Source of the DNA: Natronorubrum aibiense
GTDB lineage: Archaea; Halobacteriota; Halobacteria; Halobacteriales; Natrialbaceae
Assembly: GCF_009392895.1 (NCBI RefSeq)
Contig: NZ_CP045490.1
Coordinates: 124,001-188,000, forward strand
DNA length: 64,000 bases
Direction: 5' to 3'
The notes under the pieces were generated by a model, which was given only the letters and a program-made list of their open reading frames with translations, made no database searches and was not told the DNA's origin. The first letter of the stretch is position 1; each line of letters opens with the position of its first letter. The translations under genes were made by a program, and so were the position numbers. This document shows positions 35,398 through 44,391 of the stretch, one piece after another.

Positions 35398-36196
35398 ACT
35401 GACGGACGACTACGAGCTGCTCTCGGTCGAAATCGGCGAGCACGCCGACCGTGTCGCGACGGTCGCCATCGAACGTCCGGACGCGCGTAACGCGCTCAAC
35501 GGCACGGTTCGGACGGAACTGAAAGACGCCGTCGCCGCAGCCGAGGCGGACGACGACGTCCGCGTTCTCGTGCTCACGGGCGGCGATGGAACCGGCGCGT
35601 TCGTCGCCGGAGCCGACGTCACCGAGTTCAAAGACCGCGGCGTGATCGAGCAACGCGATGCCAGCGCGCGTCCGCGGATCTACGAGACCGTCGACGACGC
35701 CTCGATTCCGGTCATCGCCCGCATCAACGGTCACGCACTCGGCGGCGGCTGTGAACTCGCCCAGGCCTGTGACGTCCGGATCGCCCAGTCGGGTGCGAAA
35801 CTCGGCCAACCCGAAATCAACCTCGGGATCATCCCCGGCGGTGGCGGCACGCAGCGGCTCGCACGTCTCGTCGGCGAGGGACAGGCGATGAAACTGATCC
35901 TCTCCGGCAAACTCATCGACGCCGACGAAGCCCACGAGATCGGTCTCGTCGACGACGTGTCCGACGAAGACGAGCTCGACGACCGCGTCTACGATCTCGC
36001 CGGATCGATGGCCGCCAAAAGTCCGATCGCTCTCGAGTTCGCCAAGAAAGCCGTGAAAGCGAGTTCCCGGATGGGACTCGAGGAAGGTCTCGAGTACGAG
36101 GCCGAACTGTTCGTCCAACTGTTCGCGACCGACGACAAAGACGAAGGGATCGATGCGTTCCTCGAGGGCCGCGAGCCCGAGTTCACGGGCGAGTAA
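35390..36196 (+). CDS. Enoyl-CoA hydratase
   Basis: The 268-residue crotonase-fold protein has FVAGADVTEF, GGGCELAQACD and PEINLGIIPGGGGTQRL with both catalytic glutamates. It hydrates 2-enoyl-CoA. ATG 35390 is preferred over the GTG at 35381. The 8-base overlap with the dehydrogenase gene shows translational coupling. Last gene of the beta-oxidation operon. Confidence 0.92.
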   Translation: MSELTDDYELLSVEIGEHADRVATVAIERPDARNALNGTVRTELKDAVAAAEADDDVRVLVLTGGDGTGAFVAGADVTEFKDRGVIEQRDASARPRIYETVDDASIPVIARINGHALGGGCELAQACDVRIAQSGAKLGQPEINLGIIPGGGGTQRLARLVGEGQAMKLILSGKLIDADEAHEIGLVDDVSDEDELDDRVYDLAGSMAAKSPIALEFAKKAVKASSRMGLEEGLEYEAELFVQLFATDDKDEGIDAFLEGREPEFTGE

Positions 36197-36706
36197 GACT
36201 CGATAGAATAGTATGTAAATTGATGTGTGGATCATATTTACTAGCAAAATGCATACCCAATACTGCCCTGGATTGCCTGTTTTTGACCTCGAGACTGGAC
36301 CCTGTTTTGAGTGGGTGTTGGCCGATGATTGGTTACGGTATCGACGAATCACACAGCAGCGTCGATATCGTTTGTCTCGACTCGCACCCGCGGAACGGAT
36401 CACTCTGAGTGCAGTGTTCCCGACGGAACAGCGTACCTAGGGGTATTCGTTTCAAAACCGTCCGTGATAGTCTTGGATTGTCTATGGATAGTACCACTGC
36501 TCTCAGCACGTGGAACGTGATACGGTGAATGCTCGTGAGAGGTTCTTGATCGTATTCATTTTCCCGATCATGGACTGTCTCTTGAGGACCTCGATATCAA
36601 CTATTTACCATATACTGAATATGTATATGAAATCGATGGGTATGGAGAGTTGATTACATACCGATGATTAGCCGAACAGCCGAATCAAAGATTGCCAACG
36701 GATCCG
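36197..36706. other. AT-rich interval with a possible gene fragment
   Basis: About 510 bases without a complete gene, AT-richer than the flanks. The only coding-like text is the short open frame at 36539-36667, listed separately. Confidence 0.5.
36539..36667 (+). pseudogene. Possible 3' fragment of a lost gene
   Basis: A 42-codon frame without a start codon reads HFPDHGLSLEDLDINYLPY and continues with acidic and aromatic residues to a TGA at 36665-36667. The acidic composition is like a real haloarchaeal protein, but it is too short to name. Confidence 0.3.
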
Positions 36707-39460
36707 TTAGTTGTTAATTCGTTGGTAGGTGATTGTGTTTCGCTCTCGGAACACGATCGCAACCATACCCGGGTCGCGACTTCCCTCGAGGTCAATCGTC
36801 GTGGTGTCGCCTTCGGTTACGGTTTCGTCGTCGTCCCACTCCATCGGTTCGGTGTGAATCGGTTCGACGACGACACCCAGTTCGTCGGCGTCAATTTCGT
36901 CACCACCCGCATGTTCGATGGTGAGTTCCTCCGCAGCTGCACGGTATTCGACCTCAAACTCGGCATCCGGAACGATGACGTGATTACGAATCTCTCGTGG
37001 CTCGTCGGGGACGACCCACTGAACCGAGAGTTCAGTGCCGGTATCGAACGCGCCGAGTTCGACTTCGTCGTCGGCTGTCAACGTGTCGTGTTGATCCGAC
37101 GGCTGGACGGCCGTCGGCTCTCCATCGGAGAGAACCTCGAAATGCGCTGCGTCGCGGTCGATCTGCCCGCGGTAGATGGCTACAATCCCGTCTTCCCGTT
37201 CGTCGAACGTGAAGGCGAATCGGGGCTCGGGCGTGAAGTTGAAAATCGACCGATGGCTAACATAATTTTCTCCCTCCTGAATCAGCATGACGGTAATGCG
37301 GTCATCGACGCCAACGTCGTCGATGACGATCCCGTCCCCGGTGTTCAGCGTGTCGTGCTCCTGTGCGAACAGGGCTTGTCTCCGATCACCGTCGAATTGA
37401 CCATCGTTCCGGTGCTCGACCGAGAGCGGCTCCGGATCAGCCGGCTGTTCGCCCGTATAAACGAGTTCGACCGCTCCCGAATCTGGATCGTACGTCGCAT
37501 CGAACGACTCCCGACCGGCAGTCGTGTGTCCGAGCCGGTGCTCAGTCTCGTCGTCCACTGTCCACACGAGTTCGACCCTCGAGAACGGTTCGACGTCGAT
37601 CGTCATCTCGTCACCCGGTTTGAAGGTATCGTACTCGTCGGCGGGCTGGCTGTCCGCTGGCTCATCATCGATCCGAAGCTCGAGGTCGTCCGTCTCGATT
37701 CGATCGCCGTCGACGTGGTCGACCGTAACTGTCCCATCGGCGTCGTCGTACGTGAGATCGATGCGTGTGGACGGTCGAATAACCGACTCTTCTATGACGA
37801 TGGGGTCGTCCGGCTCGAGCCACTCGATGACGACGCTGGCTCCATGTTCGACATCGCCGAGGTCGATCTCGTCGCCGTTCGTGAGCGTCTCGGTAACGTC
37901 GGCGAACTGCACGTCTCCCGGTTCGTCGTCGACCAGCACGCGGAACGTGTCTGCATCCCGTTCGTGATCGTCCCAGTAGCGTGCAACGACGCTGTCGGGA
38001 CGCTGAGAGAGGTGCACTCGCGGTGGTCGAACGCGGAAGCGAACGAGCGGCCGCTGGCCACGGTTCGGATTGGCTGGCGTCGACAACTCGAGTGTGATCC
38101 GGTCACCAAGGGAGACATCGTCGACTGTCATCGTCTCACCGGTCGTGAGCGATTCCGAATCGAGCTGGATCTCCTCCCGGGTCGGGGGAGACGCTTCGTT
38201 GTCGGCTTGGTGAATCAACTCGAGACGGTCCGAATCGGCCTCGAGTTCGCCGACGTAGGTGAACTCGACGGTGTCCGTGTCGACGTCATAGTCGAGTTCG
38301 AACGAATCTCGCCCGACGAGTACCGTCTCGTAGTAGTAGTACACGTCCTCGGCTTCGTCGAACCAGCGGAGGCCCACGTCGGCGATCGGGCCCGTTTCGA
38401 GTTCGAAGGTGTCCCCTTCGGAAAACGCCTCGTAGTCGTCGTCGAGTTGCTCGTCCGCCAGTTCGCCATCCATCCAGACCTCGAGGTTTGCCGTCTCGAT
38501 TGACTCGCCGTCGGTGTGTTCGATCGTCACGATCCCCTCGTCGGCGTCGGCATGCGCTCGAACCCGTGCGTCGGGTGCCGCAGCTCGATCACGTTCTGGC
38601 GGCTGATCGACGACTGCTTCGACGTGGACGATGTCGTTCGAGTGATCGCGGTCGACCGTCGTCTCGACGAACTCCCCTCGTTCGATCCGCTCGAGTCGCT
38701 CGAGCAGCCACTCGTCGTCGACGTCGGCGTCCGAGGCGAGTTCGAGAACGTACTCGCTTTCGGTCGTTCCCGAGCGCACTGTCGGCGACTGTGCGAACCC
38801 GACGCCGATCGATTGGACGGTCCCGTCGAAGTCGATGTGGAGGTCATCCTCGAGGTTCGGGAGGAAAACCACGTACGCCTGCGACTCGAGGCGGTCGAAG
38901 ACGTGCTCGGTTACTTCGGGGCTGACGAGAACCGAGTCAGCGTCATCCTGGGCCGACTCTGCAACCGTTTCGGCAATATCGGTCGACTCCGATCCGGAAA
39001 CGACGACCAACTGTTCGTCCGCAGCGGCGAACGCATCGCCGTCGTCGAGCGTCCCAATTCGCCAGTCTCCATCCTCGTCGGCATCACCTGCGTCCGGTTG
39101 ATCGAACGACCCGGTGACGGCGCTGAGTCGGACGCTGCCGTCTCCGGCGACCGCTGAGACGGCGCTGGATACCGACTCCGAGTCGACAGCCGAATCGACA
39201 GCTGAAACGTGGTCGAGGATCTGTCGTGTCTCGTACTCGAGTTCATCTTCGTCGATTTCCTCGACGTGTACGTAGTGGAGTCGTCGATATTTCGTATCGA
39301 GGGTCGATTCTGCGGGGACCAGTTCGAGGACGGTCTCGAGGTCGGACGACAGCGTCGTCTGACCATCGCCGTCAGCGTCATCCGCCGCTGCTGCGGTGTA
39401 ACCGGAGAGGGCAACAGCTGCGACGGTACCGCTTCCGACGATCATTTCACGTCTTCGCAT
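36707..39460 (-). CDS. Large Tat-exported protein with tandem pilin-like beta domains
   Basis: The 917-residue, very acidic protein starts MRRREMIVGSGTVAAVALSG, a Tat-like signal without a lipobox Cys. Residues about 40-290 form an N-terminal globular region. From about 298 to 917 roughly seven repeats of 80-95 residues follow (near 298, 386, 480, 566, 654, 748 and 833). Each has the outline VTIEHTDGESIETANLEV, a variable strand pair, a GD-x-hydrophobic turn and a closing RVELVW-like strand. This resembles the C-terminal beta domain of archaeal type IV pilins. No C-terminal anchor is visible. A surface or adhesive role is inferred. Confidence 0.8.
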   Translation of the reverse strand: MRRREMIVGSGTVAAVALSGYTAAAADDADGDGQTTLSSDLETVLELVPAESTLDTKYRRLHYVHVEEIDEDELEYETRQILDHVSAVDSAVDSESVSSAVSAVAGDGSVRLSAVTGSFDQPDAGDADEDGDWRIGTLDDGDAFAAADEQLVVVSGSESTDIAETVAESAQDDADSVLVSPEVTEHVFDRLESQAYVVFLPNLEDDLHIDFDGTVQSIGVGFAQSPTVRSGTTESEYVLELASDADVDDEWLLERLERIERGEFVETTVDRDHSNDIVHVEAVVDQPPERDRAAAPDARVRAHADADEGIVTIEHTDGESIETANLEVWMDGELADEQLDDDYEAFSEGDTFELETGPIADVGLRWFDEAEDVYYYYETVLVGRDSFELDYDVDTDTVEFTYVGELEADSDRLELIHQADNEASPPTREEIQLDSESLTTGETMTVDDVSLGDRITLELSTPANPNRGQRPLVRFRVRPPRVHLSQRPDSVVARYWDDHERDADTFRVLVDDEPGDVQFADVTETLTNGDEIDLGDVEHGASVVIEWLEPDDPIVIEESVIRPSTRIDLTYDDADGTVTVDHVDGDRIETDDLELRIDDEPADSQPADEYDTFKPGDEMTIDVEPFSRVELVWTVDDETEHRLGHTTAGRESFDATYDPDSGAVELVYTGEQPADPEPLSVEHRNDGQFDGDRRQALFAQEHDTLNTGDGIVIDDVGVDDRITVMLIQEGENYVSHRSIFNFTPEPRFAFTFDEREDGIVAIYRGQIDRDAAHFEVLSDGEPTAVQPSDQHDTLTADDEVELGAFDTGTELSVQWVVPDEPREIRNHVIVPDAEFEVEYRAAAEELTIEHAGGDEIDADELGVVVEPIHTEPMEWDDDETVTEGDTTTIDLEGSRDPGMVAIVFRERNTITYQRINN

Positions 39461-39756
39461 GGCTGACCGTTCTGTAGTATTACACTTTAACCTGTTGAAA
39501 ATATAAACAGTGGTCTGGAATGTCACCAATAGCTGTTGCAACACCAACAACCTGAAATCACGGACGCCGATTCGGTCGTCCAGGAACCGTTGCGTTGGCG
39601 ACCTACAGACACACGGCGCGTACGATCTCATGATCAGGCCGGCGGTTCGGTTCACTGCCGATCGAGCACGCGACGTTCCCTCGAGAGCGACTCGAGTCCG
39701 TCGAGGAACGATTTCACAGTGTGCTGGTTTGTAGTGTCAGCGACCACTGTGTCGCT

Positions 39757-40218
39757 CTAACTGCGCAGGACGGACTCGATCGCGAGCGACCTTCCAGCGC
39801 GAACGACCGTTACTGGAGCGGGTGCCTGCCGGACAACCGCTTCGGCAACGCTCCCGACGAACAGGCGGTCGAACCCCGTTCGACCGTGGCTACCGATCAC
39901 GATATGATCGACGTCGTGTGCCGTTGCGTAGTCAATGATCGTCTGGACGGGCGATCCGAGTTTGAGTTTCGTCGTGAGTTCACTGCCATGTTCAGTTGCG
40001 GTTTGCCGCGCGATCTCGAACACCGTCTGTTCTACTTGCTCGAGTCGGTCGAGAAGTTCCTTCGCGTGATACATACACGTCCCGCGACACTGATAGTTCG
40101 AGATATCGACGACGTGAAGTGCCGTGATTTCTGCCTCCGGGTACGCTTCGATGGCATATTCGAGTGCACGGCTAGAGTGGGGCGACTGATCGACCGGAAC
40201 GAGAATGTGCCCCTCCAT
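39757..40218 (-). CDS. Universal stress protein 2
   Basis: The 153-residue UspA domain begins MEGHILVPVDQS and carries VIGSHGRTGFDRLFVGSVAEAVVRQAPAPV, the ATP-binding glycine motif. An insert with NYQCRGTCMYHAKELL has two cysteines and a His, unusual for Usp and perhaps redox or metal responsive. The start at 40218 rather than 40245 is supported by TTTGTAT (about 40238-40246) 27 bases upstream. It is flanked by the pilin-repeat protein and an RHH regulator. Confidence 0.88.
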   Translation of the reverse strand: MEGHILVPVDQSPHSSRALEYAIEAYPEAEITALHVVDISNYQCRGTCMYHAKELLDRLEQVEQTVFEIARQTATEHGSELTTKLKLGSPVQTIIDYATAHDVDHIVIGSHGRTGFDRLFVGSVAEAVVRQAPAPVTVVRAGRSLAIESVLRS

Positions 40219-40428
40219 GACTGATAGTAGTGCACCCACATACAAATCGGCAGTGCTCGGTCGGCACTCGACTAGATCGCTCCGTTCGAATGTGCCATAC
40301 CGGGCGTGCTTGCGCTTCTGTGAGGGCGGGAGAACGGCAATCGGGGAGCAACTCGGAATACGGTCGGATGGACGTTGGTGACGGTGCCAGCAGTCCTCGG
40401 GGCAGACAGGCGAGAGTTCCGCCTCGTC

Positions 40429-40977
40429 TCAAATCTTTCCGATACTATCCTCGAGAAGGGACTCGAGCGTCCGAATGCGTTCTTTGAGGAACTCGACGTC
40501 GGTCTCCGCGGTCGTCTCCGTCTCTGTTTGTTCCGTTTGTGTGTCCGTCTCGTCCGGCGAACTCACTGCTCGAGACAGAATATCGTCGAACGCATCGTCT
40601 ATCTCTTGTAGCTCGATGGCCAGCTGTATACCGTCACGAACGAACTCGCTCCGTGTCTGTCCTTGTTGTTCGGCGACGGAATCTGCGCCTTCGACCAGCG
40701 CTCGTGGAACGCGAACGGTGATCTTCTGTGTCTCTTGGAGATCGTAATCCGGCGGCGTCTCCGGATCGGGATACCGAGAGCCACTGAGAATAGCGGCGAC
40801 CTTGTAATGGGTCGGACAGAGAACACTCGTCGGCCCGTCATCTGACTCGGGCTCGAACGAATACTTGAGGAGTGATTCCGTCGAGCCGCAAATCTCACAC
40901 TCACTCCCAGCGCTCGTGGTGTGGTCTTGATCTGGGTACTCGATGTATTTTTCAGCGGTCGGTTGTTCTGATGGCAT
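40429..40977 (-). CDS. Zinc-ribbon / ribbon-helix-helix regulator with coiled-coil tail
   Basis: The 182-residue protein has an N-terminal CEIC...CPTH metal site (about residues 27-55), a CopG-like ribbon-helix-helix DNA-binding segment KITVRVPRALVEGADSVAEQ (about 85-120), and a Thr/Glu-rich tail ending in a predicted coiled coil (DVEFLKERIRTLESLLEDSI). Such combinations suggest metal- or partner-controlled DNA binding. Targets unknown; the neighbours are a Usp and an anchored hydrolase. Confidence 0.8.
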   Translation of the reverse strand: MPSEQPTAEKYIEYPDQDHTTSAGSECEICGSTESLLKYSFEPESDDGPTSVLCPTHYKVAAILSGSRYPDPETPPDYDLQETQKITVRVPRALVEGADSVAEQQGQTRSEFVRDGIQLAIELQEIDDAFDDILSRAVSSPDETDTQTEQTETETTAETDVEFLKERIRTLESLLEDSIGKI

Positions 40978-41134
40978 ATCCGTTTACTCCACGCCCCGTT
41001 TTCTCAACCATCTCACCCGATATACATAATAGTAGTCTCTTCTCAGAACTGGTTGTGTGTTTTATATTACTACGGTGGTACTGAATAGATCCATCCATTG
41101 GGATCGCGCTGTTGTCTCAGAAGGTCAATCAGGG

Positions 41135-41143
41135 TAATTATTT
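41135..41143 (+). promoter_or_regulatory. TATA box of the anchored hydrolase gene
   Basis: TAATTATTT is centred 30 bases upstream of ATG 41169. Confidence 0.55.
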
Positions 41144-41168
41144 CATCCCTCAGCACTCGTCTCTGGTC

Positions 41169-41927
41169 ATGCGTCTGTGGAAGCAAACAGTCGTCATCGT
41201 GCTCGTGGTTTTCGTACTCGTCGTTGGCGGTGTCTCGATCTACTTTTCTATGCCGTACCACGGAACGCAAACATCGATACAGTCGGTTGAGAACAATCCA
41301 GACGTAACGATTTCGATCGAAGACGACGTAACCGTGCTTGCCCCGGAAGGCGAACCCTCGAGTGTCGGACTCGTCTTTTATCCAGGGGCACGCGTTGCGC
41401 CGGACGCCTACTACAGTTCGCTCGCCCCGCTCGTGACGGAAGCGAACGTCACGGTGTTCATCCCGGAGATGCCACTCAATATCGCGCTTCTCGACGCGGG
41501 AGCTGCCGGTGACATCCGAACACAACAGCCGACCATCCAGACGTGGTTCGTCGGCGGACACTCTCTCGGCGGTGTTGCTGCCTGTCAATACACCGAATCG
41601 AACGATGTCCACGGCCTCGTCCTGTTCGCTTCCTACTGTAATACGGATGTGAGCGACCGACCGATGACCGCCCTCAGCGTTACGGGGAGCGCCGACGGCG
41701 TTCTCGACCGTGATGCATACCGAGAGAATCAGGAGTATCTACCCCCAACCTCGGCGACCCACGAAATTCAGGGAATGAATCACACGCAGTTCGGGTCCTA
41801 CCATGGCCAACGTGGCGATTCACCCGCTTCCCTGTCATACGACGAGGCACACCGCCGTCTGGCCGAAATCGTCGTTCCGTGGATCGCGGACGTCTCGGAG
41901 CGAACTCGGTCATCCTCGAGCGGATAG
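41169..41927 (+). CDS. Membrane-anchored alpha/beta hydrolase
   Basis: The 252-residue protein has an N-terminal hydrophobic segment (residues 5-29, VVIVLVVFVLVVGGVSIYF) that anchors it outward, then an alpha/beta hydrolase with nucleophile elbow GGHSLGG, acidic residue in TGSADGVLD and His in IQGMNHTQFG. All three catalytic residues are present. Substrate unknown; it probably acts at the cell surface on an ester or related bond. ATG 41169 is used because the TATA box is 30 bases upstream; a TTG at 41112 is less likely. Confidence 0.85.
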   Translation: MRLWKQTVVIVLVVFVLVVGGVSIYFSMPYHGTQTSIQSVENNPDVTISIEDDVTVLAPEGEPSSVGLVFYPGARVAPDAYYSSLAPLVTEANVTVFIPEMPLNIALLDAGAAGDIRTQQPTIQTWFVGGHSLGGVAACQYTESNDVHGLVLFASYCNTDVSDRPMTALSVTGSADGVLDRDAYRENQEYLPPTSATHEIQGMNHTQFGSYHGQRGDSPASLSYDEAHRRLAEIVVPWIADVSERTRSSSSG

Positions 41928-42000
41928 GCTTGAGATGGGAAGTCGGTGAACAGACTGTCGAAAACAATTTTGACCGCGCATTCGAACAGCGTGTATTTCG

Positions 42001-42405
42001 TTATTCCTCGTGAGTTTCGACGGCTTTGCGAAACGCCATAAGTGCCAATTCCGCGCATTTGAGACGGGACGGTGTCAGGTCCATCCCGACGAGTTCTTCG
42101 AGCGTCTCACTGTCCCACTCGAGAATGTCGGCAACGGATTCGCCGATCATTCGCTCGGTGAGCAGCGACGCTGTCGCCTGCGAGAGCGTGCAGCCTCGCC
42201 CAGTGAAGCGGACTGTTTCGACGACTGGCGGAGTATCCTCGGAGAGTGTTGCTGTAAGCGTAACCTGGTCCCCTTCAGGGTGTGTTGGGCCAACGCACTG
42301 TGGGTTATCTGTCTGCCATTCGAGGTCTGGACTCGAGAGTTCACCGTAGTGTCGAGGGTTTCGCGAGTGATCAGCCAGTAACTCCCGCACGAACGAGTTA
42401 TTCAT
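42001..42405 (-). CDS. sufU: SufU/IscU-type iron-sulfur scaffold-like protein
   Basis: The 134-residue protein has three conserved cysteines in the NifU-N spacing: NPQCVGP, GRGCTLSQA and RLKCAELAL. It starts MNNSFVRELLADHSRNPRHYGEL, typical of SufU. It should act in Fe-S cluster assembly or zinc-dependent sulfur transfer with SufS. The conserved Asp of the first motif region appears altered, since the usual NPxCGD reads NPQCVGP, so scaffold function needs caution. Stands alone, without other suf genes. Confidence 0.82.
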   Translation of the reverse strand: MNNSFVRELLADHSRNPRHYGELSSPDLEWQTDNPQCVGPTHPEGDQVTLTATLSEDTPPVVETVRFTGRGCTLSQATASLLTERMIGESVADILEWDSETLEELVGMDLTPSRLKCAELALMAFRKAVETHEE

Positions 42406-42521
42406 ATCGTCTTCTAGCACCCGGTGGGTCAAGAAGAGACAGGATGTGGAACATCGACACGGACGATTTGATCTCGTGCCCAATACGATCTACCGAAGTT
42501 CGTTCCTTGACCTTCTCCCGC

Positions 42522-42559
42522 GCCTGAAGACACGGGAATCCCGCCATGGGATTTCAGGC
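42522..42559 (-). other. Right-end stem-loop of the IS200/IS605 element
   Basis: Outer arms GCCTGAA and TTCAGGC enclose an inner hairpin ATCCC-gccat-GGGAT. It starts about 20 bases past the tnpB stop and probably forms the end of the guide RNA scaffold. Confidence 0.6.
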
Positions 42560-42578
42560 CGAGCGCGGCCCTAAGGTT

Positions 42579-43817
42579 TCAAGACGCATACGTTCCACGC
42601 GTCAACTGCTGGATTTCAGCATCGGCTTGGCTGTCTTGTGGCGCGGTCAAACGCGCCCCATCCTCAGCCGAGTCATCGTCGTTCGTGTGTTCTCTAGAAC
42701 GACTCTCTCCACTGAGGTAGCGGTCTGCGATGTTTGTCGCCCCGTTCACGTCCGCTTGGTACTCACCCACCCAGCAGTCGTCGTTCGTGCATTTGAACGT
42801 CGCCTGCTTCGGACGATATCCGACCTCACCGCACTCATGGCACTCTTTTGACGTGTTACGCGGATTCACCGTCTCAACGGGAATCCCCTTCTCGACTGCC
42901 TTGTACCGGATCTGGGCGTGGAGTTTGGCGAATCCCCAGCCGTGAAGACGGCGGTTCATATACTCGCCGTAGTCCATCGACTCCCGTATGTATGTCAGGT
43001 CTTCCAGAACCAGTACGGGATTCTCGACGGACTCGGCGTACTCCACGACTTCGCGGGTGACACGGTGGAACACGTCGTCTATCTGGTCCCACAAATCGTC
43101 GCCGAACAACTCAGCGATACGGTCGCTCCCGCGTTCTTGAAGCCGTCGCGTGGCGGTGAAGTAGGTCTTGCGTAGCCGACGAACGGTCTTGCCCTCGTCG
43201 GTCCACAGTTCGGGGCGGGTCGGAGAGCCGTGGTCGTCGCGGTGACACACCGTGACGAGTGACGCTTCCCCAATGTCCGCTCCGATAGGCGTCTGTTCAT
43301 CGCTGGACACCTCGTGGCAATCCTCCACGTCGCGGGTCGCGGTGACGTGGAGATACCACGTTCTCTCCCGCTTGAACAGCCGACTCTCACCCATCTCGGC
43401 GTCACCAGCGTTCAACGCTTCAAGCCAATCCCGCTGTTCGGGGTTCGGCTGTGCTGGCATCCAGAGATGGTAATCCTCGTGGTGAGGGATTTTGACGTAC
43501 CACTCGATAGCGTTCTCGGGGTTGTGGTCAAGCCGTAACCCTTCGTTCGTGAAGCGGACAGGGTGGTCGTCGTGAAGGTCGCCCGCGTTGTACGTCGTCG
43601 TCAACTGCGGGACGTACTTCTTGAGGGCGTTCTTCGCGTATCCCGATAGGTCGTAGTTGACCACCACGTCGTTCGCTTCGGTCTGCGTGGTACATCCGGC
43701 GTCGAAGGCGTCTTGGAGGGCGTGCCGGTACGCTTCTCGTGTCTCTCGGAGTTTTCTCCGCTTGTGGACGTTCGGGTCCACAAGTTTGAGTTCCAACGTC
43801 TTCGTGAGCTCGGTCAT
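42579..43817 (-). CDS. tnpB: TnpB RNA-guided endonuclease
   Basis: The 412-residue protein has an intact RuvC triad: Asp in IGADIGEASLVTV, Glu in VLVLEDLTYIRE and Asp in YQADVNGATNIADR. The zinc ribbon CHECG...CTNDDC lies between the last two. It nicks or cuts DNA under guidance of an RNA from the element's right end and helps retain the element. It overlaps tnpA by 4 bases. It differs clearly from the tnpB at 25095, so two separate acquisitions are likely. Confidence 0.92.
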   Translation of the reverse strand: MTELTKTLELKLVDPNVHKRRKLRETREAYRHALQDAFDAGCTTQTEANDVVVNYDLSGYAKNALKKYVPQLTTTYNAGDLHDDHPVRFTNEGLRLDHNPENAIEWYVKIPHHEDYHLWMPAQPNPEQRDWLEALNAGDAEMGESRLFKRERTWYLHVTATRDVEDCHEVSSDEQTPIGADIGEASLVTVCHRDDHGSPTRPELWTDEGKTVRRLRKTYFTATRRLQERGSDRIAELFGDDLWDQIDDVFHRVTREVVEYAESVENPVLVLEDLTYIRESMDYGEYMNRRLHGWGFAKLHAQIRYKAVEKGIPVETVNPRNTSKECHECGEVGYRPKQATFKCTNDDCWVGEYQADVNGATNIADRYLSGESRSREHTNDDDSAEDGARLTAPQDSQADAEIQQLTRGTYAS

Positions 43818-44203
43818 GAATCGCCCTCCGTATGTTCTTGAACGTAGTTCTCGATAGTCTCACTCGAAACATGCCCGGCGGTTCCTGCGTAGCATCCTCG
43901 CGCCCATCCGATTTTCTCACCCTCGTGATCGGCGTATCGGTGATTGTACTTGCGCGAGGAGATACCGTTAAACCAGTTGGCGAGTAGCGCCGGTTCGTTC
44001 GTGGGCGGGCTATTGACGAACAGGTGTACGTGGTCGGGCTGTACTGTAAGGTCGAGAATTTCGACACCTTTGTCGTCGGCGATTTCGTGGAGGATGGACC
44101 GCACACGGTCTGCGACTTCGTTGACGAGTACCGGCTGGCGGTACTTCGGCAACCACACTATGTGGTAGTTGAGATTGTAGGTCGCGTGCCGTGTGGTTCT
44201 CAT
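43814..44203 (-). CDS. tnpA: TnpA Y1 (HUH) transposase
   Basis: The 129-residue protein has the HUH motif in QPDHVHLFV and a catalytic Tyr candidate in ETIENYVQEH. It starts RTTRHATYNLNYHIVWLPKYR, the canonical IS200 N-terminus. It excises and inserts single-stranded DNA at hairpin-marked ends. The ATGA overlap couples its translation to tnpB. Confidence 0.93.
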   Translation of the reverse strand: MRTTRHATYNLNYHIVWLPKYRQPVLVNEVADRVRSILHEIADDKGVEILDLTVQPDHVHLFVNSPPTNEPALLANWFNGISSRKYNHRYADHEGEKIGWARGCYAGTAGHVSSETIENYVQEHTEGDS

Positions 44204-44308
44204 CCGTATTACACACTATGGTTCGACAACTTTTTAACATATTCGGTAAAGCGTGGGAAATCCAGCAATGGCGGGACTCGTAGATTTACGCACTACTCCT
44301 ATCGCTTG

Positions 44309-44330
44309 ACCTCCGCCTGAAGACGGAGGT
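44309..44330 (-). other. Left-end stem-loop of the IS200/IS605 element
   Basis: ACCTCCG and CGGAGGT form a 7-bp stem with an 8-base loop, about 105 bases upstream of tnpA. It is the expected TnpA recognition hairpin. Confidence 0.6.
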
Positions 44331-44391
44331 ATGCGCTATCGGTCTTTATCAACCACGGTAGTTTATCTGGTATCTTGTGGGAAAATTGAGT

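Larger units (their letters stand above)
42515..44335 (-). mobile_element. Intact IS200/IS605-family element (tnpA-tnpB)
   Basis: Overlapping tnpA and tnpB genes are bracketed by stem-loops: 44309-44330 upstream of tnpA and 42522-42559 downstream of tnpB, as Y1-transposase elements require. Exact cleavage sites were not determined. Both genes are intact, so the element may be mobile. Confidence 0.85.

Noticed and set aside
36692-38503. 603-codon forward frame opposite the pilin-repeat gene
   Set aside because: Shadow of the reverse-strand gene, which has a Tat signal and regular repeats; the forward product has neither.
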